From contig CACRSC010000003.1 in NCBI GenBank assembly GCA_902651635.1, positions 472,361 through 536,360 on the forward strand: a DNA stretch of 64,000 nt, given 5' to 3'. Within the stretch, counting starts at the first letter, position 1. Each line of letters opens with the position of its first letter. Of the stretch, positions 1 through 11,524 are shown piece by piece. The notes under the pieces were generated by a model. That model saw nothing but the letters and a program-made list of their open reading frames with translations, did not search any database and was not told the origin of the DNA. This stretch comes from Mastigamoeba balamuthi. Lineage: Eukaryota > Evosea > Mastigamoebida > Mastigamoebidae. Made by a program: the position numbers and the translations under genes.

Positions 1-248
1 GCTGACGAGGTGCAAAAGAAAGAGTGGTAAGAGAACAACAAGATCGTCCCGCCTCCTCGCAGGGAAGAGAGCAACAGCAAGGAAGAATTCCAATCAGAAA
101 CGCATTGAATCTGACATAACTGAAAGCGCAAGCATGCGTACTCGCATAGGACTCGTTCTCGTTGAGCTGGAGCTCTCACGATCAACCAGCCCGCCCGATC
201 GGAGGACCAGAGTAATTGTTTTCGAAAAATTATCGGACAAAAAAAAGA

Positions 249-320
249 GGACCCCGCGGGGATTTGAGCCTTTGACCTCTGTTGTCACAGTCTCCCCCTT
301 TACCGGTAGGCCACGGGTCC
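249..320 (-). tRNA. tRNA-like element, probably degenerate
   Basis: The minus strand has a 72-nt segment starting GGACCCG and ending GGGGTCC. Six acceptor-type pairs form and the seventh is a G-G mismatch. A D-arm-like stretch and a T-loop-like CTCAAAT follow in the right order, and a run of eight T lies just after the 3' end, as expected for a Pol III terminator. The anticodon arm does not fold into a 5-bp stem with a 7-nt loop, and the T stem is mismatched. I therefore read it as a decayed tRNA or a tRNA-derived repeat head, and no anticodon can be given. Confidence 0.45.
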
Positions 321-1827
321 TGAACACACTCCTCCTTCTTGTTTTTCCTCCTTTTATGCTGTCTTTGTCGTCTTGGCCCTTTGATATTTTCCTGATCCCC
401 TCTTCCCTTCCCCTCCTCCCGCTCAGCAGCCCGAGCGCGTCTCGCATCCAAAAACCTCGCGTCTGCTCTCTCCCCCATCCCTGCTACCACATCTCGGTGT
501 ATCTCTCGCCTGGGAATCCAAATCTTCCCTGATCTCTCGCCGCAGATATTTTTCTCCGCGGCGCCGCGGTATCTTATGCGTGTTTTCCCGTCGGTCGTTG
601 CGTCGTCCCCTCCTGTGCGCGTTGCTCTGCCATGTCATCGCCCAGAGCGTCACACCACCTCACCACCCACCCGAAAAGCCCAAAGGGGTCTCTCTCTCGC
701 GCTCCCCCTCGATGTCGGCCCTCCACGGCTGCACTGCTGCCCCCACCAACCCGGCTGCCGCTGCCGTTCTGTACCACGCCGCTGCTGCCGCTGCCGCCAC
801 ACCGCCGTCCACGAAGCTGCTGCTGCTGCAATACCGTGCGGCTCTTCCTCTTACCCTCTCTGCTATGCTCTGCCCTGCCCTACCGCCGAGCACACGCACC
901 AGCAGCAGCAGCGGCAGCGCAGCCCCCCCCCCCCGGTCCGTTTTGTGGCCCCGAATAACGACGACGCGCTCGCCCCTCACCGTGCACCACACACGTGCAG
1001 GGCTGTGGGCCGTCTGCGACTCGCTCATGCCGGGGAGGACCGCGACCATGACCACGGCCTGCGCGCTCTCTGCGCTTCACAGGTCGCTCCGAGGCCCTGG
1101 GACTGCGACGACCGCCACGCTGGGCGCAGCAGTCTTTTGGTGACTCGCGGGGCCACCAGGCGATCTGCAGCGTGCTGGCCGCACACTAAGACGGGGCATC
1201 CCGATGGCAGATGTACGACTGGTGAGGCGTCGTCACCCTCGCCTTGCCGGCGGCGGAGTTCGTCCAGAACGTGTGCGTCAAAAAAAGCCCCTGTGCAGGC
1301 ACGCGCCTCTCCTCTCTCGCAATCCTACGCGACGCGGGATAACGAGAACGCGTCCACCGCAGTGTGAATCGCATGGCACACCAGGAGAGACCGATGTGTG
1401 CAGCGTGAGAAAGCATGGAAACAGGATTCCACTTGCATTTTTGAAAACGTCCCCTGGAGCATCGTCCGTAACGGCAACGCAGGGCTGTCGCCTGGTGTTC
1501 GTGTGAGCCGTCGCACTGACCCAGCTGTACATATTCCGGGCGCGCCTCGGTTGCGTTTGCGGGCATCTCGTGACATAACATGCTTCCCCTACTCTCTCAT
1601 GGCTCTCCCGAACGTCAGTCGCTTCATGTTTCATGGTCCTGCGTGACTCAACGCGCTCGGGAAGCACGTTCCCGCCCCACTTCACCACTTCACGATGACT
1701 GCCGTACGAATCGATGGTGAGAGATGAACCGCTTGAATGTAAACGCAAAGGTCAATAGGAAAACTAGCCTGAGTTGGAGAGCAGTAAGGACCTGCCATAT
1801 GCTTTTGGTTGATACACTGTGTGTTGG
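321..1827. other. No gene recognised
   Basis: Open frames occur on both strands but none shows a known domain. Their composition follows local GC-rich, CTG/CAG-rich simple sequence, for example the GCTGCTGC and CAGCAGCAG runs at about 775-915 and a C homopolymer at about 932. I see no convincing start, splice pattern or conserved motif. A short exon of a gene that extends to the left of the window cannot be excluded. Confidence 0.5.
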
Positions 1828-1988
1828 GTCGAAATATCAGGCGAGCAAAATAGCTCGGAGAGATTGATACAGAGGTGCGATTCGCTCTTTCGGGTGAGCG
1901 CACCCAAGTGGATACAAGGTGGCAGGGGGATGGGCGCAACGCTGAATTATGAGATTGGTCACAGCGCAGACAGCGAATTTCGGGGACG
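1828..1988 (-). repeat. Dispersed repeat, copy A (inverted relative to copy B)
   Basis: The reverse complement of this stretch matches 9208-9373 over nearly its whole length, with scattered substitutions and small indels. Shared blocks include CCCCGAAAT, GCGCTGTGACC, CCACTTGGGTGCGCTCACCC and TCAATCTCTC in the same order. The divergence shows these are independent old copies and not an assembly duplicate. Copy B lies just after a tRNA terminator. The frame reading out of the upstream minus-strand gene runs into copy A. Confidence 0.8.
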
Positions 1989-2029
1989 CAAAAGAAGGGG
2001 TTTGGCATTTTAATTGTGTGCAGCTACGG

Positions 2030-3165
2030 GTTGGCCTGACTGCCGAGAGGTAATTGCGGAAAAACTCCAAAGCCTCGGACATCGGTCTCCTCTTGCTCTC
2101 GAGCCCCTTCTGTGCGAAGCAGCAGGGACTGAAGAAGGACTCGACGTTGCTCTTGTCAATCACAGCAATGATGTCCTGGCCAACGATGCGGCATCCTGCC
2201 TGCCCGGTCCGGGAGCGCTGCGATAACACGAGCATGAGACGCAAGCTGCCCTTCGATGGGGTTCTTGGCATACTCTTCCCTGTACCGATCCCTGATGGAC
2301 TTCATCTCGGCCGGCCCTTGCTGTGAGGATGCAGCAGCGGCTGCTGCAGCAGGAACAACAACCTTTGCAGCCCCGTCCGCAGTCTTGGACTTCTTCGCCG
2401 GCTGGCCCGGCTCTGTATCAGAGGGGATTCCTCTGTGGTACCGAAACACTTTGAAATGTCTGTGGATTCCTCGTCTGCATCGATCATCATAGCTCCAGAG
2501 GCCGAGACGAGAGACTTTCGAGTCCTGACCATCACAGAGAGCAGGCATGCGTGCCGGCTGTCAAGGAAGAAGACTCCGTCTGGCCGGGTCGCGTTTTGCG
2601 GGACAAGCAGCCTACCAGTAGGCCTCTGAAGTAGGAACATCATGTCGAACTCGGTTAGGCTTCCCTCCTGCATAGATGTCGGAAGACGAGCCCACAGCGA
2701 TGACGGAGATCTTCGTGCACTTGGCCCACTCGGGAAGTGCGAGCTCTGCAAGGAATGGGAGCTAAGACGTCAGGGAGCGTTCTAGCCAACAGTACGCGCT
2801 TGGTGGTGCTGCTGCCCAGTACCACCTGGGCGAAGAGCTTCTGCTCAAAGACGTCCCGCTTCACCATCAGGCCCCGCCTCGTCGTACAGCCAAGCAGCAT
2901 GCGCGAGCGCGTCCTCTGTCTCAGCCCTCTCGGCACGGCTCTGATGACACCGAGCGACGTGAGTGTCAGGGGAACAACTATGCAAGCCCACCAGCAGCAG
3001 CCTGGCGCCATCGGCATCGCGCACCGCGTCCAGCATGCCCCTCAGCCAAGGCGTGCGCTGGATGAACTTCGTGAGCCGACCCAGCTGGAAGCTCTCCTCC
3101 ACATCCAGGAGGCCCGCCACGAACGCCATGTTGCCCGGTTTTGGGGGTGCGTTCGGCGTCTGCAT
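2030..3165 (-). CDS. Unrecognised protein-coding gene, multi-exon
   Basis: No family is recognised. Long minus-strand frames look like coding exons joined by short introns. The likely start is the ATG at 3165 (MQTPNAPPKPGNMAFVAG). Later segments read SSHFPSGPSARR, then LTEFDMMFLLQRPTG, an Ala-rich linker, and a C-terminal part with GCRIVGQDIIAVIDKSNVES. One clear intron runs from a GT after the TTKR codons to CCTTGCAG before the SSHFPSG segment. The exact exon joins and stop are uncertain, and the last frame continues into the dispersed repeat. It lies tail-on behind the ASH-repeat gene on the same strand. Confidence 0.4.
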
Positions 3166-3274
3166 TCTTTCACGACAGAAGAGGTTTTTGTTGAAAGATT
3201 CTCTTTCACGAATAACAAATACAATTGTTTTCCTCGGAGGGTCAGCTATCGGGTTCCAACGAATCACCAGGCCA

Positions 3275-6200
3275 TCAGTTGCATCCGCACATTCCTTTGA
3301 GAGCTGCCGGCAGCGTGAGAAAGAGGGGAAAGAGCGAGTGCGCACCGAAAGACGCTGTGGCGTTGGTGGTGGATATGAGGAGCAGCGCCTTGCTCATCCC
3401 TGGCCTCCGTGGGTTGTACGTCACCGAGGCTCTCAGTATCGACATTGGCGGCAGCGTCGCGCTGGGCGGCGTAACCGAGAAGTCGGGGTGGTCCGTGCAC
3501 AGGTCCAGCGGCAGCGGCAGCGACCCGCAGTTGCGCATGGGCACAAAGGCCACCGTCCTGGTGCCCGCCCGCGCGGCGACCAGCACCACCGACCGCATCT
3601 CCTTGGGGAACTCGAGCCCCACGTACCCCACCACTGCTTTGAGCTCCATCGAGATCTGCCCCAGCAGCGCGCTGTCCGCCGATGTCTCTGCACGGGGGCC
3701 GTCGCCGCTGAGCCCGCAGGCGCAGAGTAGAGGGAACGGGGAGTGAGCACCATTGACAGAGGACAGCATGACAGCGCCGCTGACGGCCGTCGGGGTTGTG
3801 GTCTTCGGCGAGGTCTCTTTGACCGCCTTGGCCGTGACGGCCACCGTCACGGTCTCCGCGGGCGCCAGGCGCAGCTCGAGGCCCTCCTTGGGCTCCTGGC
3901 CCCGCACGGCGAACGCGAGGCTCAGGCAGCCCTCGGGCTGCACGCCGCTCGGGGCCACGGTGAGCGCGGCGCCGACCGTGTCCGAGTCGTTGCGCACGTC
4001 AAAGGTCCGCGTGCACTGCCTGCCGACCACCAGCGACCCAAAGTCCAGCCGCGCGGTTGTCGTGCTGAAGGCGCTCGTCTCGGCCGCAGCGCTGAGCGGG
4101 ACCACCAGCGGCCCCTCCATCCCCGGGCAGCTGACGAGGAGCCTCGCCTCGTGCCGGCCCGCGACGGGCGGGGCAAACACGACGGGGATCAGAGCGGTGC
4201 AGTCGGTGCCGACCACCTTCTCCCTCTCGACCGCGAAGATCCCTCTGTCGGGCTCTATCTCCAACGTGCACCGCACCTGCGTTGCCGGTCAGACGACGGG
4301 GGCCCCAGGGCCACACGGAGGAGACGGTTGAGCCGCACGTTGCTCGCGGACACGTTCTGCACGGCGAGCTGTGTGTGCGACGACAGGCCGACGGGCGTGG
4401 TCTCCCACACAAGGGGATCGCGAGGCAGCGCGATGGGCGGCGGCCTGCGCGCTGTCTGCCGCGCGGGGCTGGCGGGCCTCGCGTCGGACGAGGAACCTCG
4501 CGAGGCCTTCGACGAGTGCGTCGGCGAGACGCTCCTACTCGCCGAGGGGCTGTCGCCAGCGCGCTGCAGGGCGCCGTGGATGGGCACCTCCAGCAGCCCT
4601 GTGTTCAGCCCGTTGCAGTTTGACAGGATCCTCAGCTGCGCATCAAACGCTGCGGCCCCCTCGTACGCCGTTTGCGAGCACTGCAGGACCACGTCCGCGC
4701 TGCCCGGAGCCGGGGCCGTGAGTCCAGCGAGTCCCTTCATCGCTCCCAGGGAAGGTGCGTCGCGCACCAGCGCAGTGGCTCGATGGTCAGCGCGGGCGGG
4801 AGGATCTTGACCGCCGCACTGCTCGAGCCCAACGACAGGCTCAGCGGCGAGTCGCTGTTGTTCCTCACGAGCAGCGTGCGCTGGTTCTCGCCGCGCAGGC
4901 TGATCACGCTGAGCTCCGTCTCCGCGATCGAGTGTATCGTTATCTGCAGGCGTTGCGCGCCGCGTCAGAGAAAGAGAGAGAGAGAATGAGAGATCGTCTA
5001 GCTGTGCTGTGTTGCTCAGCGTGTGAGGGACGCACAGGGGACGGCACGACTCCTCCTCGGAGCAGGACGACCGCCCTCTCCGCGGGCTGCGGGACAGGGA
5101 GCGAGGCGGCGGAGGGACACGGCGTCCCAGGAGGCGGCGGGGGTATCGCCTCGGTGGCGTACAGCGTGAGCGCAGCCCACCTGCCGCGCGGCTCGATGGC
5201 GCCCTTGGGCTTGTAGACCACCTGAACCGATGCCGTCTGGTGCGGGTCCAGCCGCAAGAACTGCGGGCTGACGCTGAAGTCGCTGGCCTGGTCCCCCACA
5301 GTCTCCGTCTGTGCAGGTCAAGCAGCCAAGGGCGGGCGTGAGCAGGCGACCTCCCAGACTCCCACAGAAAACAGAGAGGACTGGAGGCATCGCAGGTCAC
5401 CACAACAATGATCGGCATGGCGTGGACGTTGTGGACGGTCACGGTCTGGCCCCACTTCCATCCGACAGCGCAGTTGAGCCCAAAGTCCACGACGTAGGGC
5501 ACCGCGTGTATCATCGAAGGCAGCAGCCCCTGCTCCGGCGCAGTCCTGGGACGGGGGCACGGCATGCGTTGTGAGGGCTCTCCGCGAGGTCCTCGCCACG
5601 CCGTCAGGGGAGAAACGCGTGTGCCAACCTGGGCGGTGCGAACCGCAAGCGGCTCCGCGTCCTCTGCTGTCTTCGGGCGCGGGGGCTGTCGCGCGAGAGG
5701 TGCCTCTCCTCCAGCAGCGACCCCGTGTCCTCGTCGTCTTGGTCGCTCTCCTCGTCTCCGGCGTACGCTGCTGCGGGCTCTGGTCTCTGTGCTGCCGCTC
5801 CGTCGCCTGCGTCGTGCAGCCCCGAGGGCCGCGCCGCGTTGACAGCGCCTCCGTAGGCCCGCGAGTTGGGGCGCGCTGGCTGTATGGGGGTCTGCTCGGG
5901 CAGCATGCCGAACGTGGGCTGCGCCAGCGCCCGGCGCCTCTCTGTCAGTCCGGGTTCCCAGTGTGCTGGCTGCTCGTACCCTGTTGTGGGTACCGGAGAG
6001 GTTCCCTGTCCGCGACGACCTCGCTCTGAAGTACTGGCCCGGCGTGACCTTGTCTGACGCGTCGCCCTGTGTGGCCACGAGGCCGTGCGAGCGGGTATCA
6101 GTGGCGCCCGCCCCTCGCGGATCTGCAAACGCGCTGCCGTACCGTGTCGACGTACATGGGCGTCGGGGGCACGCCCACCAGCCCGTTGCCGTCCGCGTTG

Positions 6201-7085
6201 CCCGCGTGCTGCAGCAGAGAGAGGTGCCCTGCGGCGCCAGTGTCAGGCAGCGCCATGGCGGGCAGCAGGGCAACAGCCAGCCCCTCCCCCCTCATCCCCT
6301 CCCCTCCCTCCCTTCTTGGCGTGCCCGAGTCGAGGTCGTCGTGGTCGTCGGACGTGTAGGACAGGCCGTCCGACTCGCCGTGGCTGCGCTCGGGCTCGAT
6401 CTCGTCGGCCTCGACGGCGCTCGCCGTGCTCTGCTCGGCGGCGCTGTCCATCTCGTCTGTGCCCCTGCCGTAGGCGCCCGCGTGGCCGCCCAGCAGCCCG
6501 TCGCTGCTCAGGAAGCTCCCGTCCGTGCTGCTCTCCTCCGCCCGCCCGTCGGCGGCGTACCCGGGCCCCTCGGGCGCCTGGGCGTCCGACTCGCTCGCGC
6601 TCGCTGCGCCCAGGGCCCCCTGCTGCTGCTGCAGGGCACTGCTCTCTGCCGGCCTGACGGCGTCGCTTGTTGATTCCTCGTCCTCGTCTGCAAATCATGG
6701 AATCGCGATATCTCAGATATTCAGGAATCGCAAGCAAATCAAGGCGGCTGCGCCAAATCAATTGAATCCGCGCCGCCGCCGCAGTGGGCAGGCGACCTTG
6801 TGTGCACTCCGGGGGCAGGCCCTGCGACTGGTCCAGCGCGTCGAGCTCCTCGGCGTCGTCCCCGTCCTCCCCGTCGTCGCCCGCGCCCCCGCCGGCGACG
6901 GGCGACAGCGGCGGCAGAGGCCCCGCGCTGACGTCACGAGCGGAGGCGGCGCTGGCGGGGCGCACAGAGGCGATGGAGGAGCGGACGCCGCGCTCAAAGT
7001 CGGCGAAGGAGCCGGCGGCGTCGTCGGCGGCCGCCGAGGCCTTCTGGATCTGGGCGAGGAGGTCGGGGCAGATGGTGTGCTGCAT
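3275..7085 (-). CDS. ASH-domain repeat protein, CEP192/SPD-2-like
   Basis: This is a large multi-exon gene whose C-terminal two thirds carries several immunoglobulin-like ASH/MSP-type repeats. Visible hallmarks are LDFGSLVVGRQCTRTFDVRN, VDFGLNCAVGWKWGQTVTVH, FSVSPQFLRLDPHQTASVQV and LLVRNNSDSPLSL, each a beta-strand pair ending in an Asn-containing turn. The N-terminus (ATG at 7085, MQHTICPDLLAQIQKASAAA) is followed by about 300 residues of acidic, low-complexity sequence. In CEP192/SPD-2 such repeats help recruit pericentriolar material at centrosomes or basal bodies. HYDIN and other ASH proteins share the fold, so the centrosomal name is an inference. At least five introns are visible, one ending TTTGCAG at about 6690. 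Confidence 0.6.
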
Positions 7086-9117
7086 GGGGGCCCTCGCTGC
7101 GCCCTGTGTTGTGCGGGTCTCTAAGCAATGGCCTTTTGGCGCCCAATGACCAGAGTACGAGATATTCCGAGTGATATCACGAAACAGGTCTGGTGACGTG
7201 GGCCGAAATATCTCGCCGGCTGGAGGAGAGCCACATCACCCCCTTCTCCTCCCATCAGCTCCTATGGAGCAGCGTATCGTAGGAGTGCGTCATCGCCGAC
7301 AAGGGAGCTTCTGAGCGCGCTTGACATAACCTTATTGAAACTGTTCATCTGTTTGCTCGTGAGCCAGATCTCGCCGAGGCGGAACTGAGACACTGAGGCA
7401 CCACGTGATCAGACTGGTGGGCAACATCAACCAGGATGCCAAGGCTGACCAGATCAAGAATGTTGAACAACGAAAAATGAAAGAGGAACTGTGGGAGAGC
7501 CACCAGTCAGCGATCATACATTACCTCCGACTCACCAAGATCTCGTCTATGCTGCTCTTGACGATGCGCGCTGGTGGCTGCTGTACGAGCTCGTACAGGC
7601 GTGCACAGCGACTCAGGCTGTTGGCTGCTGTGACTCGTAGGGCAGTCTGGAGTCTTTGGCCTGTGAACCTGAGGGAACGGGAACGAGAGTATGGGGCCTG
7701 CAGCGACAGCGAGGGCAGCAGCCGGCTGGTGCGTACACGACGGACAGAGAGGAGGAGCACCTACGAAAGCAGGCCATGACGATCTGGCAGGGCCAGAGAG
7801 ACAAAAAAGACTTCGGTGTGGGTTCTCGGTTCGATTCATGACTGATTGGTACTGATCTCACGGCCATGAGGACAAACGTGCCCCCAGTCCCGCGCATGCG
7901 CAAGAAGACATGCGCTGCATTTTTGATGAACATGAGTGTGTCATAACGCAAAATAAACAATATTGTATTTGGAGCAATTGAAATCCTCAAATGCTGATCG
8001 TCGAGTGCGAGACGTGGTGAGCGGCTGAGGAGAGAGCGCGAGAGTGTGTTGCGTGCTTGCGCACCTGGCTCAGTATCGGACGCGCGCGGTACGCGCCGGC
8101 GACGTGGAGCGAAGCAACGGGATGCTGGGGCGTCGGGAAGGCTTGGCGACGGCCGGGTCAGAGGACGGCCGAGCAGGTCGGCTTCCCTCGCCTCAGGACA
8201 AGCGCAGTGCGCTAGGCCGTGGCCGGGGACTGTGCTCGGGTGCTGTGCAGCCGGTTGGGGCAATTGTGCGCTTCTGCGTGATTTTTGGCGCAAAGCCCAC
8301 AACGAGTAATGGACAACAGAAGTCTCCGCCGGCCACGTCACGATGAATCACAGCGCACACAGTCATGCGGTCGTGCGTGCACTTGCGCCGTGGATGCGTG
8401 TGATGGTGGTCCACAGGGGTGGGGACGCTCGCGCGTGCGAGACACAAATTGAATTGCTGCGAATTGCCGCACATGGTGAGAGCGCCAACAAAGCAGATCG
8501 CGGAGCGCAAATTTAGGCGCAGAGGCTGCGGGAACAGCGCGAAGGTGGTGCTGCGCACCTGTGCGCAATCGGGGCGACGGTCGCCTGCGGGCAAACCCCG
8601 AGAACAAAGACGAGATTTGGCTAGTTGTTGGATAGGATGCTAATATCTGCCGCAAACGGGGCAGCGCGAGGCCGAAAAGGCTGGGGACCAGTCAGACATG
8701 CCCTGTGTCTGCAAGAAGGGCCATGTGTGCAACAGGGAACACGACAGCGGCTTCGCGGGTCGGACTGGGAGATTCGAATTGAATTTGGAGATTCGGAGAA
8801 TGAAAAAGCGTTCTGGGGTTTTCGCGCCAGCGCCCGCAGCGCAGAGTCTGTCGAGTGCCTGGGGCCACTGCTCGCGCCGAGGACGTTGCAGCACGAGTCC
8901 GATGACACAGCGGCAAGGAATGCCCCGAGTCTGGGTGAACACGTCATCGCCGTCACGAGGTGGCGGAGGCGGCGGCCGAGGAGGGTGGCGTGGTGGAGAG
9001 CAATTAGGTGGTAGGGAGTAGCAATCAAAACGATGGACACGGGCGGCACGTGCGGAGGCGGGGGGAGCAGTCGGAGCAGAGGGACTCCGTGTCCTACCAG
9101 TTTCCAGATTGTTAAAA
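7086..9117. other. No gene recognised; upstream region of the ASH-repeat gene
   Basis: Several open frames of 60-240 codons occur on both strands, but none shows a recognisable domain or consistent splice sites. The stretch includes the promoter side of the minus-strand ASH-repeat gene. An AT-richer island at about 7910-7995 (CAAAATAAACAATATTG) interrupts otherwise GC-rich sequence. The 7405-7620 plus frame (KADQIKNVEQRKMKEELWES) has an ordinary composition and could be a stray exon, but nothing around it supports that. Confidence 0.45.
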
Positions 9118-9199
9118 GCGTCCGTAGCCAAGGGGTTAGAGGGTTGGATTGCGGCAGCCCCCGGAGGGGGCATCTAGGGTTCGAATCCCTGCGGACGCC
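9118..9199 (+). tRNA. tRNA with long variable arm, anticodon unclear
   Basis: GCGTCCG and CGGACGC form a perfect 7-bp acceptor stem. The T arm has 5 pairs, one of them a T-G wobble, around the loop TTCGAAT. Between the anticodon region and the T arm lies a 6-bp hairpin, GCCCCC-GGA-GGGGGC, as in class II (Leu/Ser) tRNAs. A run of T follows two bases later. The anticodon arm pairs only if the loop has eight bases (GATTGCGG between GGTTG and CAGCC), so neither a Leu nor a Ser anticodon is evident. It may be an odd functional tRNA, an intron-containing one or a tRNA-derived element. Confidence 0.65.
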
Positions 9200-9207
9200 C
9201 CTTTTTT

Positions 9208-9373
9208 TACATCCCCGAAATTTTCGTTGTCCGCGCTGTGACCCATCCCGCCATTACGCGTTGCGCCTATCGTCCCGCCACCTTGTGTCCACTTGGGTGC
9301 GCTCACCCGAAAGCAGGAATCGCACTTCGGAATCAATCTCTCTTGTTTATTCAGCTTGCCTGAATTTCTATCC
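9208..9373 (+). repeat. Dispersed repeat, copy B
   Basis: This is the plus-oriented partner of copy A at 1828-1988. It begins only a few bases after the Pol III T-run of the tRNA at 9118. That position raises the possibility that tRNA plus repeat is a SINE-like unit, but copy A does not carry a recognisable tRNA head in front of its matching end. No coding potential is evident. Confidence 0.8.
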
Positions 9374-9567
9374 ACTCGCTGACAACATGTAGCATCTGAC
9401 GCGGCAGGGGCCATGCAGCTCTGTAATTTAGAGAGCACTTCGTATGCCCTGTACTTGTGCCTACAACACAGTCACGTATTTGGATAACAGGTAGTGTATT
9501 GGTGCCCCACTCTCCGTTCGCCGTAGGCTCAGTTGGTGCTGATAGCTTGCATAGGCGAAGAAGCTCA

Positions 9568-11244
9568 CTAATGTTCCGCGGCGCACGGTGAGTCCTTCGG
9601 CAGCGCCTCCTGGACCTCTTGCGCCTGCGCAACGACGAGCGGTGCTTCCTCAATGTGTGCTTTTCTGTCGTACACAGCCCAGTACACGCGGAACAAGACC
9701 TCCTGCACGATGACAGCCCCCACCAGCGTGGCGCAGCACAGCCAGTACGGCGACTTCAGGTTCCCCGTGGCCTTGGCGACGCCCCCGGCGAGCAGCGGCA
9801 TCAACGTGTTGCCCGAGGCGAGAATCGTCTCGTGCAGGCCCACGAAGCAGCTCTTCTTCTTGGGCGCCGTGAGCGAGTAGACGAGGCTGCACAGGTACGA
9901 GATGCCCGCGCACACCCCCGAGAGCGCCGCAAGGCCCACCAGCGCCCAGCAGTTGCGCAGCAGGCTCAGCCCGAGGCTCACGACCGCCAGCGTGCCCTCG
10001 GTGGCGTAGAGCAGCGAGCGGCGGTGGTGCAGGCGCGCTGCGAGGGCCGAGCCCGTGAGGAAGACGACAGTCTGTGCGACGTAGATGGACCCCAGGAAGA
10101 CGCCAAGGAACACCTCGGGGCTGCTCGAGGGGAACTTGACGTCCCAGTACTTGGCCAGCTTCACGTACTGGTTGCACAGCGTGGCCATCGTCCCGTACAC
10201 GCTGGGGAGAAGGGAGACGGTGGCGTATGAGTACCGACAGTGTCCCTGCCCATGGGCCGTCCGCACCAGAAGTTCATCACCCACGAGAGGTAGAGGAACA
10301 GGCTGTTGAGGGCTGCGGTCCTGCGGGCCTCGGGGCTGTCGTCGGGGTCCGCAGCCTTGCGCTCGCCGCCGACGGCAGCGTCGTTGTCGTCGTTGTCGTT
10401 AACGGTGGTGTAGCCGCTCGAGGACCGCATCTCGACGTCGGCGCCCGCCGCCGGGGCCGCCGGCACGCGGGAGCACGGGCAGAAGGGGAGTATGAGGAGC
10501 TGCGTGGCGTCGAGCATCATCATGCAGTAGTAGGACCACGTGAGCCCCAGGGCCTTCTTGAGGACGCCGCCCAGCACGAACCCCACGGCCTGCAACAACG
10601 ACGGGGCCCAGCGCCCAGCGTGAGCCCCCGCACGGGAACGGAGCCCTGCAGCACCTTGCCGAAGGACCAGAAGACGCTGAAGAGCGAGATGCGGGCGTCG
10701 ATGGCCTTGGGGTCGCCCAGGCGGCCGACCTCTGTCTGGATGACGACCCAGTAGACGCCGTTGCCCACGGCGCTGGCGACGACGACGCCGTAGAACATCC
10801 ACACGGCGCTGGCGCGCGACGTCAGCAGCACGCCGGCGTTGAACAGCACGACGGCGGCGCGCAGGGTCGCGGCCGGGGGCAGGCGGTCGACAGAGAGCGC
10901 TCCGCAGACGATCGCCACAGCCGCGTAGACGAGCGACGAGATGCCCCCGATCAGCCCCAGCTCCAGCGACGACGCGTGCAGGTCGTCCGCCGCCTGAGCG
11001 GGAGGGTGCTCGGTTGGTTCCCTTCAGGGAGCGGTTCCGCCGACGCGTGGAACCGGGAAATAATCGGCAGTTGCGGTGGGAGATGCGGAGGAACCAGTGG
11101 GACGAGGATCCAGTAGTAGTAGGTGCAGCCGTTCTGCAGGAGGCTGCTGACGCCGTGGCGCAGGAAATCCAGGCCGCCCAGAGACGCGAGCGTTGATCCC
11201 GCGGGCATGTGTTCAGCGGAGCGGGGCGCGCGGGAGGAATGCAC
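9568..11244 (-). CDS. Major facilitator superfamily transporter
   Basis: The predicted protein has about 12 hydrophobic segments split by a hydrophilic, Asp/Asn-rich central loop (VNDNDDNDAAVGGERK). The first exon gives FLRHGVSSLLQNGCTYYYWI. The second holds GVVVASAVGNGVYWVVIQTE and DARISLFSVFWSFGKVLQG. The C-terminal half includes YLCSLVYSLTAPKKKSCFVG and ASGNTLMPLLAGGVAK, ending with a short cytoplasmic tail and TAG at 9568. The UNC-93-like layout is suggestive but no substrate can be named. Two in-frame starts are possible: ATG at about 11244, or the second Met twelve codons on (MPAGSTLASLGG). At least three introns are present. Later segments change frame, consistent with splicing. Confidence 0.7.
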
Positions 11245-11524
11245 ACGTGCGACAGGTAATTTTATCTAGCGGATCGATCGACGAATCTCTTCACTGGATT
11301 CGTTCCCTCTTTCGGAAGGTGATTTCAATTGTACTCGCGGGCACGCCACGTTTCCTTACCCACGAACGATTCGACTTCAACTCAGCTCCACTCTGGTCTT
11401 TCTGCTGTCATTTTTGACGAGGGACCACCGCCCCTAGCCGGAAACCCAAGATTCCCCGAGAAGTATCTGTCGAGATTCACATTGATTTTTGTTAAACGCA
11501 CAGCTCTCCGTAGTTACAGAAACA
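11245..11524. promoter_or_regulatory. Divergent intergenic region
   Basis: These 280 bp separate the start of the minus-strand MFS gene from the plus-strand membrane-protein gene. The region is AT-richer than the flanks, so it probably carries both core promoters. No TATA box or other named element is clear. Confidence 0.4.

Noticed and set aside
576-1367. Long plus-strand open frames in the first 1.4 kb
   Set aside because: They overlap in several phases and on both strands, follow GC-rich simple sequence and show no domain or splice pattern.
7405-7779. Plus-strand frame with a charged N-terminus
   Set aside because: No start context, no domain and an Arg-rich tail typical of chance frames in GC-rich DNA.
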